Shown here piece by piece: positions 35,267-43,064 of a stretch of DNA of 64,000 nucleotides; position 1 is the stretch's first letter, and each line of letters opens with the position of its first letter. Below the pieces are notes generated by a model. The model was not told where the DNA came from, made no database searches, and was given only the letters and a program-made list of their open reading frames with translations. Made by a program: the position numbers and the translations under genes. The stretch lies in NCBI RefSeq assembly GCF_019635155.1, contig NZ_JAHBZY010000010.1, positions 1-64,000 on the forward strand, read 5' to 3'. This DNA is from Nitrosomonas sp. Its GTDB lineage: Bacteria; Pseudomonadota; Gammaproteobacteria; Burkholderiales; Nitrosomonadaceae.

Positions 35267-35803
35267 CTATTTTGTTTCCGGGAGCGGATGATCGATTGCT
35301 AACGCCTGATTAATGGTTTTGTGCCAGATTCTAAACTTGTCTTCAAGCGATAGTCGGGCATTTGCCGGACTGGTCGAAGGTAAGCGCGATAGATTCATGG
35401 ACTTAACATCATTCGTTAACGGAACGAAGCGTTTAAAGCAGGCCTCGGCTTTGCTGCCGTTAAAAAAGATATAGCAAATAGTGGGATAGTTTGAAAAAAA
35501 GGTTTGGAAATCGTTGATTGATTGAGTGTCGATTTCGATGCTGGAATCCAGACTACCTGAGCGCTTGCAAGACTGCAGCACGTCCCAGAGTGCGATTGGC
35601 GATGATTGCAGGGCGGCGACTTTTTCATGATACGGCGCATCCGCTTGAATTCGCAGGAATGAAGTCATGATCGGCCAGAATGCATTGCGGCGATGCGCGT
35701 AGTATTGATTGGCGGCAAGTGATGCTGTACCGGGCATGCTGCCAAGGATCAGGATTCTGGCATGACTACCTACGATCGGAGCAAAGCTGTGAATCAGCGC
35801 CAT
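35267..35803 (-). CDS. Hypoxanthine/mismatch DNA glycosylase (UDG family 6)
   Basis: About 178 residues from ATG 35803 (MALIHSFAPIVG), the conserved start of DNA-deoxyinosine glycosylases; a longer frame to 35899 would overlap the upstream gene without gain. It has HARILILGSMPGTASLAANQYYAHRRNAFW (active-site region GSMPG...S and the Asn of RRNAFW), then ICYIFFNGSKAE and the C-terminal LPSTSPANAR, which supplies the motif-2 SPA residues. It removes hypoxanthine and related deaminated bases. It follows the phosphoglycerate-mutase-like gene by 13 bases, at the end of the minus-strand operon. Confidence 0.88.
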   Translation of the reverse strand: MALIHSFAPIVGSHARILILGSMPGTASLAANQYYAHRRNAFWPIMTSFLRIQADAPYHEKVAALQSSPIALWDVLQSCKRSGSLDSSIEIDTQSINDFQTFFSNYPTICYIFFNGSKAEACFKRFVPLTNDVKSMNLSRLPSTSPANARLSLEDKFRIWHKTINQALAIDHPLPETK

Positions 35804-35816
35804 CTTGAATCGAAGC

Positions 35817-36512
35817 TCAGATTCGTTGATCCACATAATAATGTTGCAGTGCCCGGCCTTGTTGATCCAATTCGTACACGATAGGTCGTCCGGTCGCAAA
35901 TTTTTGCTTCATCACTTGCAACGGCGTCAGTTGATCCAGCAGCATCCGCAGCACCCGTAAAGTATTGCGGTGGGAAACGATTAGAATACGCTTGCCGTGC
36001 CGGATTTCCGGCAAAATGGTATCGAGCCAGTAGGGCGCAAGGCGCGCGCGTGTTTGCTGCATGCTCTCGCCAGCCGGCAGCAGCGCCGGGTCGATGCCGT
36101 GATACAACCGCTGATGACCCGGGTATCGGATATCGTCGCGGTGCAACACCGGCGGCATGGCGTCAAATTTGATTTGGCAACCGAGAATCGGCCAGACGCC
36201 GAATTGTTTTATAGCCGGCCATCGCTCCATTCCTTCCAGCGCGCCATAGTGACGTTCATTTAAGCGCCAGTTTTGATGAACCGGGATATCGAGTTGCATC
36301 GCCGCGAGCACGATACGCGCGGTTGTAGTCGTGCGTTGCAGCATCGAGGTAAAACATAGATCAAATGTAAAACCGGCTTGCTGCAGCAGAAAAGCTGCTT
36401 GCTTGGCTTCCTGCTCGCCTTTCGGGCTCAAAGCGACATCGCTCCAGCCGGTAAATATTTTGTCGCGATTCCAGAGGCTCTGTCCATGCCGGAGCAGTAC
36501 CAGCTTGTTCAT
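35817..36512 (-). CDS. gpmA: 2,3-bisphosphoglycerate-dependent phosphoglycerate mutase (divergent)
   Basis: Interconverts 3- and 2-phosphoglycerate in glycolysis/gluconeogenesis. The chosen ATG gives 231 residues starting MNKLVLLRHGQSLWNRDKIFTGW, in which RHG carries the phosphohistidine; longer frames add an unconserved leader. ERHYGALEG (catalytic Glu) and ILIVSHRNTLRVL (second catalytic His) are present. The middle is unusual, with GVWPILGCQIKFDAMPPVLHRDD in place of the typical WRRGFAVTPPEL-like stretch, and SHRNTLR for AHGNSLR. It may therefore have altered activity or be a related phosphatase. It overlaps no neighbour and lies within the operon after the desaturase. Confidence 0.82.
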   Translation of the reverse strand: MNKLVLLRHGQSLWNRDKIFTGWSDVALSPKGEQEAKQAAFLLQQAGFTFDLCFTSMLQRTTTTARIVLAAMQLDIPVHQNWRLNERHYGALEGMERWPAIKQFGVWPILGCQIKFDAMPPVLHRDDIRYPGHQRLYHGIDPALLPAGESMQQTRARLAPYWLDTILPEIRHGKRILIVSHRNTLRVLRMLLDQLTPLQVMKQKFATGRPIVYELDQQGRALQHYYVDQRI

Positions 36513-36556
36513 GACTGGTTGCGGATCTTCTGCGGGCGGGTGGATGGTTTTCAACA

Positions 36557-37654
36557 TCAACTGTTTTGCTGTTGCGAAGCTTTTGCGGTGACCTCTGACG
36601 ACTCGCGCCAAATTTGTTTGAGTGCCGGCCAGAGGCCGCTGCGGATGGTTTTAATATACTGCGAATTGTCAGTGAGCTCGTTAACCAAGCGGCGTTGCGC
36701 CCGCCCCAGATTATGGTATGGCATGCTCATGAACAAATGGTGAGTGGCGTGATAACGCAATCCGACCGGCGCCCATAATGGTGTGACCAGGATATTACCG
36801 GGAATATTGATTGAGTCGAGGTATTGTTCCGGCAAGGTCATTTTGCGGTCGCCGGGATTGCGGTAGGCGTGCGCCGCCAATGTGCGCAGCGAATTGAGAA
36901 TAAATATGGTGACAGCAATCAGGTACCACAATACCAGCACCGAAACCGGTAACACACCGAACCAGACCATCGCGATGACGCTGGCACCGAATACAAAAGC
37001 GCCGAGTTCCTGCCGCTGCCAATTGAGATCGTTGCGGATTGCATCCGGTGCGCGCCGGTAAGTGGGATCGATGGTCAGCGACGAAGCGCGTTCCCAAACG
37101 ATTCTACGCAACGGCGGAATCAGGTACGAAATCGGTGTCAGTAGCACGAAGCGTGCCGCCAATGCGATCGGAATCAAAAACGACAACAATACGTAAATCA
37201 CTATCTCCGCCGGCTTACGCGTGGCGAACGGCAGGTACTCGCCGTCCGCAGTCGTGCCGTAAACATCCGGTTTGTGATGGTCATTATGCACGCCGTCGTA
37301 AGTAAACGACGGGATCATAAATGGGATGCCGCTCAGAATGTTCCATATCAGGCGAAAATTTTGAAACGTGCCTTTTTTCAAATGCGCTAGTTCGTGTACA
37401 AAGATCGCGGAACGGTACAAAGCCAACACGGCGACTACAAAGCTTCCCAGTTGCCACAGTGAAAATAGCGGAGAAAGTAAGGCCGTGATAAAAGCGGCCC
37501 AGCCGAGGGTGATATGAAACAGAAAATCGGTCCAGTAGATCCAGGGATTCGGCGTCATCAAGTCGCGCACCAGATGATGCGCTTCACGCAATGGAAATTC
37601 CTTGACGTAAGGTGTTTTTTCTTCGGCTTCGGAGGAATTGACAGTGTCGCTCAT
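36557..37654 (-). CDS. Membrane fatty-acid desaturase
   Basis: About 365 residues from ATG 37654 (MSDTVNSSEAEEK), which overlaps the stop of the HIT gene as ATGA. A longer frame from 37744 would run through that gene. The three histidine boxes of di-iron membrane desaturases are present: HELAH, HNDHHKP and HATHHLF, between four or more membrane segments. It would introduce double bonds in acyl chains or hydroxylate a lipid-like substrate using oxygen. Neighbours (a nucleotidyltransferase and HIT protein) hint at a lipid head-group or tail modification pathway, but this is inferred. Confidence 0.87.
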   Translation of the reverse strand: MSDTVNSSEAEEKTPYVKEFPLREAHHLVRDLMTPNPWIYWTDFLFHITLGWAAFITALLSPLFSLWQLGSFVVAVLALYRSAIFVHELAHLKKGTFQNFRLIWNILSGIPFMIPSFTYDGVHNDHHKPDVYGTTADGEYLPFATRKPAEIVIYVLLSFLIPIALAARFVLLTPISYLIPPLRRIVWERASSLTIDPTYRRAPDAIRNDLNWQRQELGAFVFGASVIAMVWFGVLPVSVLVLWYLIAVTIFILNSLRTLAAHAYRNPGDRKMTLPEQYLDSINIPGNILVTPLWAPVGLRYHATHHLFMSMPYHNLGRAQRRLVNELTDNSQYIKTIRSGLWPALKQIWRESSEVTAKASQQQNS

Positions 37655-38106
37655 GGCCAGCAAGCTTGAATATGATCGATAATTTGTTGATTGATCGCCG
37701 CGCCGGTAGCATTGACGTGGCTTAAATTCGGCACTGCCGGCCAACCGGCGTCGGTAAATTCGATACCGGCAAACGATTGAGCCTGCGCATAGCGTGGCAA
37801 CACGTGAAAATGCACATCCGGATCGACCATCATCAGCATCAGATAGTTGATCTTATCGTAGTGAAATGCTTTGGTCAGTACGGTTTCGATATCGCGTGTA
37901 GCTTCATGCAGTTCGGTGAAACTGGCCGTGCTTAGTTGCGAAAATGCCGTGACCGGTTCGTGCGCAGCCAATACCAACGCACCCAGCGTGGCTTGCGCCG
38001 GGCGCAGCAACACCGACCAGTAGCGATACGAACGGATAATGGTTTGCGGTGCGCCGAATTTGCGCATTGTGGCGTTAAATTCGGATGGAATCGAAAGGCT
38101 TGTCAT
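37651..38106 (-). CDS. HIT-family nucleotide hydrolase/transferase
   Basis: A 151-residue protein of the histidine-triad superfamily. The core has LGALVLAAHEPVTAFSQL and, at about residues 115-125, DPDVHFHVLPRYAQ, the HxH...P/R nucleotide-binding motif; the third His of the classical triad is replaced (HFHVLPR), so activity is not certain. HIT proteins hydrolyse or transfer nucleotidyl groups. It lies six bases after the nucleotidyltransferase gene and overlaps the desaturase start by four bases. Confidence 0.83.
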   Translation of the reverse strand: MTSLSIPSEFNATMRKFGAPQTIIRSYRYWSVLLRPAQATLGALVLAAHEPVTAFSQLSTASFTELHEATRDIETVLTKAFHYDKINYLMLMMVDPDVHFHVLPRYAQAQSFAGIEFTDAGWPAVPNLSHVNATGAAINQQIIDHIQACWP

Positions 38107-38112
38107 ATCCGG

Positions 38113-38862
38113 TTATTGGCTGAAAATAATGCCAGCGCGCGATAAATCCTCAATAAAATCGACTTCGCACCAGCGTAATCCGTTGATCGGACAGGAATTC
38201 ACTTGATGTTGTTTGGCGAGCCGGTCAATGATCGATAGATACCACGATTTCAATTCCGCCGGGTGGCGCAACGCTTCTTCCACCGCCTGCCGGAACAGAC
38301 GCACACCGTCACCCCGAAAATAAATCAAGCCGATTGACTCCGCATTAACCTGATGCGGCGGCACAATTTTGCTGACTTGTTGCACCCATCCGCCGGTATC
38401 CAGTTGTACTTTCATATCATCGGCATCGTAGCTGTTCTTAAAATCAACGCTGAGTGTAATCGGCGCCGCAGGTGAATTCAAGACTTTGTTTAGCAAGGCA
38501 GGCTCGATCACGGTGTCGCCGTTCAGGATTAAAAAATCGCAATCCATTTCACCGCGCGCAATCCAGCAGCTCGCGAGATTATCCGCCACTTCGTAAAAAG
38601 GATTGAAAAGGATGTTGATGCCGGGATATTGCGCATACTGCTGTTGCAGCAATTCTTCGATCAATCCCACTTGAAAACCGGTAATAACGGTAATGTTGCC
38701 GATGCCGGCGGCGAGTAATGCGTCAATTTGCCACGCCAATACCGGCTTATCGGCGACCGGCAGCAGGCATTTCGGCGTATTTTCGGTCAGCGGCAGCAGT
38801 CGCCGGCCTTGACCGGCGCTGAGAATGATCGCTTTGATCGGCTGTACGGTTGGATTTGTCAT
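38113..38862 (-). CDS. Nucleotidyltransferase (phosphocholine cytidylyltransferase-like)
   Basis: A 249-residue enzyme of the sugar-phosphate/phosphocholine nucleotidyltransferase fold. The N-terminal signature AIILSAGQGRRLLPLTENTPKCLLPV (G-x-G-x-R-L...PK) binds the NTP, FLILNGDTVIEP carries the metal-binding Asp, and the C-terminus has RWCEVDFIEDLSRA, the second metal site. Short length without a C-terminal beta-helix fits LicC-like or NTP-transferase enzymes. It is the first gene of a four- or five-gene operon with HIT, desaturase, phosphoglycerate mutase and glycosylase genes. The substrate is not determined. Confidence 0.85.
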   Translation of the reverse strand: MTNPTVQPIKAIILSAGQGRRLLPLTENTPKCLLPVADKPVLAWQIDALLAAGIGNITVITGFQVGLIEELLQQQYAQYPGINILFNPFYEVADNLASCWIARGEMDCDFLILNGDTVIEPALLNKVLNSPAAPITLSVDFKNSYDADDMKVQLDTGGWVQQVSKIVPPHQVNAESIGLIYFRGDGVRLFRQAVEEALRHPAELKSWYLSIIDRLAKQHQVNSCPINGLRWCEVDFIEDLSRAGIIFSQ

Positions 38863-38934
38863 AAACGGGATTAATTGCGCGGAGCAGTTTGATCAATCCG
38901 GCATTGTAGCGAAGTTTGCAAAAAGCGTGCGTTA

Positions 38935-40092
38935 TTAAAGCGAAATACCGCCCATTTGCTGCAACTCCGCAACAATTTGGTGTGTGGCGCGCAAAAAGCC
39001 ATCGATTTGTTCCACCGTGTTGTCGCGCCCCAGGCTCACGCGCACCGCGCAGCGCGCCAGCATCGGGTCGATACCCATCGCACTCAGTACATGGCTTTGT
39101 CCCGGATTGACGCTGGAGCAAGCCGCCCCGGCGGCAACAGCAAAACCGGCTTTATCGAGCTTCACCACCAGCGTATCGCCCTCAATATCCGGTAGCGCGA
39201 AATAACAAGTATTCGGAATACGCGACGCCTGTCCGCCGAAAATTACCGCGCCCATACCGGTCAAACCGGCTTCAAGCTGCTCGCGTAAGCGGGCGGTATG
39301 CTGCGCGGTTTCCGTCTGGCGTGCGGCTGCCAATTCACACGCCAGGCCGAAGCCGACAATCGCCGGTACGTTCTCGGTGCCGGAACGCAAGCCGTTCTCG
39401 TGCCCGCCGCCATAAATCAATGGTTTCAGCAACAGTCGTTTATCCACGATCAACGCTGCCGCCCCCTTCGGACCGTAAATCTTATGCGCCGACAACGTCA
39501 TTGCATGGACTTTCAGCGAGGTGAAACCCACCGGAATTTTCCCCAATCCCTGCACCGCGTCGGTATGCACGTATCCACCCTGTGAACGGACCAGTTTGGC
39601 AATGGCGGCGACATCCTGAATCACGCCGGTTTCGTTGTTCGCCAGCATCACCGATACCACCCCCGGTTTAGCCGCTTGCATCGCGGTTCCGGCAGCAGTC
39701 ACATCGACTTGTCCGTCCGCATTGACCGCTAACTGATGTATGTTCCATGCCTCGCAACTACGCCGCGCAATCGCCTGCGCCGGTTTCAGCACGCACGGAT
39801 GCTCGATCGCACTAATGAACAGATTGTCGGGCTTCAAACTATCCACCGCACCGCGAATGAACAAATTATTCGCTTCCGAACCGCCGCTGGTGAAAATCAC
39901 CTGCACCGGCTGCACCCCGACTGCCTCCGCCACCTGCTTGCGCGCCTTATCAATCGCCCGCCGCGCTTGGATGCCATAGCTATGACGGCTCGACGCGTTG
40001 CCGAATTGCTGCTGAAAATACGGCAGCATGGCTTCAAGAACCGCATCGTCGACGCGGGTGGTGGCGTTGTGGTCGAAATAGACTGGTTCCAT
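38935..40092 (-). CDS. Cysteine desulfurase, NifS/IscS-like
   Basis: A 385-residue pyridoxal-phosphate enzyme that releases sulphur from cysteine for Fe-S clusters or thiolation. It starts MEPVYFDHNATTRVDDAVLEAM. SGGSEANNLFIRG lines the cofactor, SAHKIYGPKGAA carries the PLP-binding Lys (about residue 200), and GAACSS near residue 325 carries the sulphur-accepting Cys. GLRSGTENVPAI is also typical. No iscU, iscR or nif genes are adjacent, so it may serve another sulphur pathway. It is separated by 72 bases from the nucleotidyltransferase operon and probably has its own promoter. Confidence 0.92.
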   Translation of the reverse strand: MEPVYFDHNATTRVDDAVLEAMLPYFQQQFGNASSRHSYGIQARRAIDKARKQVAEAVGVQPVQVIFTSGGSEANNLFIRGAVDSLKPDNLFISAIEHPCVLKPAQAIARRSCEAWNIHQLAVNADGQVDVTAAGTAMQAAKPGVVSVMLANNETGVIQDVAAIAKLVRSQGGYVHTDAVQGLGKIPVGFTSLKVHAMTLSAHKIYGPKGAAALIVDKRLLLKPLIYGGGHENGLRSGTENVPAIVGFGLACELAAARQTETAQHTARLREQLEAGLTGMGAVIFGGQASRIPNTCYFALPDIEGDTLVVKLDKAGFAVAAGAACSSVNPGQSHVLSAMGIDPMLARCAVRVSLGRDNTVEQIDGFLRATHQIVAELQQMGGISL

Positions 40093-40146
40093 AAATTTTG
40101 AATGTGATCAATCGGTAAAGACCGTATGATAAACCTGAAGAGTGAG

Positions 40147-40458
40147 TTATGACGAACGCGCATTGACCAAAACCACATGCGCCTGTTGAATATTGTCGCG
40201 AAACTGTGCCGGGATTTCATCCCAGACGAATAAATCGACCCGGAACGGCAGCTGACTTTCTTCCAATGCTTCTTTCAATGCGGCGACAGACCGCTTGTGC
40301 TCCGCGGATGCAAAAACCGCCAAATCCAAATCGGATTGCGGGCGCGCCGTTCCTTTGATACGTGAACCGTAAGCCCAAACCGTCACGTCAGGCAGATAGT
40401 CATTCAGCAGATCGAGCAGGATTCTGCGCTGATCTGGCGTAACATCAAGAGCCTGCAT
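40147..40458 (-). CDS. Minimal nucleotidyltransferase (MntA-like antitoxin)
   Basis: A 103-residue protein of the MNT family. YGSRIKGTARPQSDLDLAVF at about residues 30-50 is the nucleotidyltransferase core (GS...DxD), with a later Asp in FRVDLFVW completing the metal site. In HEPN/MNT toxin-antitoxin systems such proteins AMPylate and neutralise the HEPN partner, here the gene that precedes it by a one-base overlap. It belongs to the HI0073/HI0074-type pair, for which a defence role is likely but not proven. Confidence 0.88.
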   Translation of the reverse strand: MQALDVTPDQRRILLDLLNDYLPDVTVWAYGSRIKGTARPQSDLDLAVFASAEHKRSVAALKEALEESQLPFRVDLFVWDEIPAQFRDNIQQAHVVLVNARSS

Positions 40459-40874
40459 TACTTTCCAGTTTGCTTACTCAGCGACTGATAAAGCGCAGTC
40501 GCATCGCGAATAAAATCGCCCATCAGCGACAAACATGCCTTGGCTTTCTCGCCGCTGTAATCGTGCGTGGTATGAGTCCGCGCTTCGGCATAATCCAGCC
40601 ATCGCTCAACAGCGGAAGGCAACAGGTTGTTTTCAGCAGCCAACCGGAAAATCGGCTTCGGACTGTTCGGTATCTCCGGAATGCCCAATACTTCAACCAG
40701 GTAGCGCTTCAACACTTTCCACAAGCAGTCATAACACACCTCAAAACGCTGAATCACCGACTCTGCCACCGCCTCCTGCATCAACTTCGGCAATGCCGGA
40801 TCCAGCGATTGGTAGTTTAAAAATTGCGCTTGCAAGTGATTCAGCGATTTCTGAAAGTATTGGTAGTTGATCAT
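40458..40874 (-). CDS. HEPN-domain partner protein (HI0074/HepT-like)
   Basis: About 138 residues from ATG 40874; a TTG three codons earlier is possible. An all-helical protein with RFEVCYDCLWKVLKRYL and LDYAEARTHTTHDYSGEKA. The R-x-H-T-T-H segment is close to the R-x4-6-H ribonuclease motif of HepT toxins, while the general layout fits the nucleotidyltransferase substrate-binding family HI0074. It is the toxin-like half of a HEPN/MNT module, with a one-base stop/start overlap. No ribosome site is obvious. Confidence 0.82.
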   Translation of the reverse strand: MINYQYFQKSLNHLQAQFLNYQSLDPALPKLMQEAVAESVIQRFEVCYDCLWKVLKRYLVEVLGIPEIPNSPKPIFRLAAENNLLPSAVERWLDYAEARTHTTHDYSGEKAKACLSLMGDFIRDATALYQSLSKQTGK

Positions 40875-41096
40875 GAGGTGCAAATTAGATGAGATGATGG
40901 ATTATAAACAAATGCCCAGAGTAAAGAGGATGATGGAAAAAGGGAGTAGATTCAAGAAAGCAATCGGTACATTTCTCACTACAAAATAGCTTCTTTTCTA
41001 AATATTGCAATTAAAAAAATGCTGCTTGTTGAATAGTTTTGAATGTTTGTGTGCACAATTCAAGATCTGATTTCGGTAGTGATATTTTCTTGTTCG

Positions 41097-41897
41097 TTAT
41101 TCCTTAGCACGTTCAAGAATTCCACAAAGAGCTGATGACCATTTGATAGCATCGTATGCGGTTTGCCGAAGTGCGGGCTTAGAGCCGTGCGTATCACCCA
41201 TTGCCCGGCGTAGTATTTGGAGTGCATGCGCCGCATGATTACTAGACTTTCTCATTTCACATATCAAATCATTGACATCATTTTGCTTCATTCCAATTTG
41301 CTCAAACTCCTGAGCCATAGTTTCAAAAATTTTTTGTCGTTGAAGTGCGGTATTCACTTTTGTTTGGAATGACGACTTGCCTGGATCGCCGAGATCATGC
41401 GTTTTGTAAATATCTTGTGTAACTAAGTCTACGGCTCCACAAGCAGAAGTTATTGCTCCACTATAGTCTCCCTCAAGAAGACGGGACATTGCTCGAGCTA
41501 ACTCTGTCGCTGCGGATGGAGGTATGAATTTGGACTCTCGGGCGTCCAGTGCAGCTACGGGAACGAGAGTGCCATGTAGATATTGGAATCCATGTCGACT
41601 TAATATGTTTTGCACACTAGAATCGAATTCATCGTTACGACCGATGAGCCGTTCTGCCAAAATACATAATGCCGCTTCTTTTTGATCTTCATGCATTTGA
41701 CCATATAGCTGATCAATGACCGGCATTACTTCGGCTCTGCTACCGAGGCCGCTGCGGGCTTCGGCCTTTGCGGGGATCTTCGAAACATCAAAACCAGCTG
41801 CAGCTACTGTATTCCGAATATCCTGAACGGATAACTTATTTAGCTCTGATCGGAGTGCACCATATAAACGAACTCTGTCTTGCAATGATAGTGGCAT
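41097..41897 (-). CDS. Abortive-infection C-terminal (HEPN-like) protein
   Basis: About 266 residues from ATG 41897, preceded by AGGAC; a longer frame from 41933 overlaps the upstream gene. The N-terminal half (LQDRVRLYGALRSELNKL) is predicted helical and unassigned. The C-terminal half has LARAMSRLLEGDYSGAITSACGAVDLVTQDIYKTHDLG and later EMRKSSNHAAHAL, which matches the Abi C-terminal domain with R-x4-H typical of HEPN ribonucleases. Such proteins act in phage abortive infection. It forms a two-gene unit with the cysteine-peptidase-like gene seven bases upstream. Confidence 0.72.
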   Translation of the reverse strand: MPLSLQDRVRLYGALRSELNKLSVQDIRNTVAAAGFDVSKIPAKAEARSGLGSRAEVMPVIDQLYGQMHEDQKEAALCILAERLIGRNDEFDSSVQNILSRHGFQYLHGTLVPVAALDARESKFIPPSAATELARAMSRLLEGDYSGAITSACGAVDLVTQDIYKTHDLGDPGKSSFQTKVNTALQRQKIFETMAQEFEQIGMKQNDVNDLICEMRKSSNHAAHALQILRRAMGDTHGSKPALRQTAYDAIKWSSALCGILERAKE

Positions 41898-41904
41898 ATT
41901 TGTC

Positions 41905-42324
41905 CTATTTGAGTGTCGATGGCAAGTTGGCAATAATCACTGAATACGCGCTGCCAAGAATCGCTTTCGTTCTTTCGTCAAAGATGCGGTAATCAGCAAT
42001 GTGCTGTCTTTTGCCATCAAACTGGCGGTGCCACACGGAGCCATGAGAAACGATTACGGAACAATTGCAATCATCAAACTGATCGGCTGTAACGTCAACA
42101 ACGAGATCGCCACGCTGTAACCAAGCGTGAGACGAAGGCCCTCGCTCACCAAGCATGTAATCAAATGGTTCGAAACCATGCCCAATCAGAAATGCTCCGA
42201 GCAAAGGTGTCACGTCTCCGCAGGCCCCGCGTGGAAAATTGGAGAAAGTAATTGGCAACATTATTCTTGGGCATGCTTCAATCGCGTCTCGGAATGCGAT
42301 TGCCAAGTGAATTAGGCGTTCCAT
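41905..42324 (-). CDS. Predicted cysteine peptidase/transglutaminase-like protein
   Basis: About 139 residues from ATG 42324 (MERLIHLAIAF); a longer frame reaches 42384. It has FPRGACGDVTPLL (candidate nucleophile Cys), GERGPSSHAWLQRGDLVVDVTADQF (candidate His and Asp). Cys, then His in SHAW, then Asp in VDVTADQF is the order of transglutaminase-like and microcin-processing cysteine enzymes. I cannot assign a named family with certainty. Its stop lies seven bases before the Abi-like start, which suggests that the two proteins work together. Confidence 0.55.
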   Translation of the reverse strand: MERLIHLAIAFRDAIEACPRIMLPITFSNFPRGACGDVTPLLGAFLIGHGFEPFDYMLGERGPSSHAWLQRGDLVVDVTADQFDDCNCSVIVSHGSVWHRQFDGKRQHIADYRIFDERTKAILGSAYSVIIANLPSTLK

Positions 42325-42334
42325 TGCACAAAAC

Positions 42335-42565
42335 TCAGTACGCGAAGAGGTGGTAGATCCATTGGCCCCTAGAGTCACGAACAAAACCCTTTGACTTCAT
42401 ACACATTCCGATGAGATTTTGTTTCGTGGACTCTCGATCAATCTGTGTATAAGAAACCATCGCTCGTTCAGTCTCCCATTCACATACAGCGATGTGTCCA
42501 TCTCTGGTTGTACACCCTGTGACTAGGCAAAGGGATAGTGATGCAACAAGAATTCGTTGATTCAT
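42335..42565 (-). CDS. Small lipoprotein
   Basis: About 76 residues from ATG 42565 (MNQRILVASLSLCLVTGCTTRDG). A basic N-terminus, hydrophobic stretch and LVTGC lipobox indicate a lipoprotein cleaved before the cysteine. The mature part is short, with MCMKSKGFVRDSRGQWIY near the end. The stop overlaps the longest form of the downstream gene but not its likely start. Function is unknown; it may be a passenger beside the defence-like pair. Confidence 0.65.
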   Translation of the reverse strand: MNQRILVASLSLCLVTGCTTRDGHIAVCEWETERAMVSYTQIDRESTKQNLIGMCMKSKGFVRDSRGQWIYHLFAY

Positions 42566-42620
42566 TGTGTCGTGTCCTTCCAAAGCGCTTAACTAGAATT
42601 AGCCAGATAGCTAAAAAATA

Positions 42621-42959
42621 TCATCCATTAACCTCAGAAGCGGTCTGCTGATCCGATGCTGGTGCTGCCGTTGCATGAAGTTTGATTCCTAATGCATGGA
42701 TTACCTTCAGAATTGTGTCAAAGCTCGGGTTGCGTTCACCTGAAAGCGCTTTGTACAGGCTTTCGCGCGACAATCCGGAATCACGGGCTATTTGTGACAT
42801 GCCTTTGGCGCGTGCGATGTTACCTAGTGCGCGGGCGATGAAGGCGGCATCGTCACCGGCTTCTTCAAGGCATGCTTCGAGATAGGCGGCCATTTCTTCC
42901 GGGGTTCTCAGATGTTCGGCAACATCGAATGGTGTCGTGTGAAGTTTGCTATCGGTCAT
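42621..42959 (-). CDS. HigA-like antitoxin, apparently without its toxin
   Basis: A 112-residue DNA-binding protein. Residues 8-45 form a helical region (VAEHLRTPEEMAAYLEACLEEAGDDAAFIARALGNIAR) followed by a helix-turn-helix, GMSQIARDSGLSRESLYKAL, and the tail GERNPSFDTILKVIHALGIKL. This is the 'probable addiction module antidote' family (TIGR02684). In that family a RelE/HigB-type toxin gene normally lies directly upstream. Here the upstream gap of about 100 bases contains no such frame, so the antitoxin is an orphan. Confidence 0.87.
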   Translation of the reverse strand: MTDSKLHTTPFDVAEHLRTPEEMAAYLEACLEEAGDDAAFIARALGNIARAKGMSQIARDSGLSRESLYKALSGERNPSFDTILKVIHALGIKLHATAAPASDQQTASEVNG

Positions 42960-43064
42960 TGGTATTCCTGAAAGTCACACTCCAGTCGTAAAGCGATTTT
43001 GAGGCTGCCTGGTTGAGTGTAACTTCATGATTGGCATGCGTCAATTGAACAAAAACTCAAAATC

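Noticed and set aside
38935-40092. A nif or isc gene cluster
   Set aside because: Only the cysteine desulfurase is present; scaffold, regulator and chaperone genes are absent on both sides.
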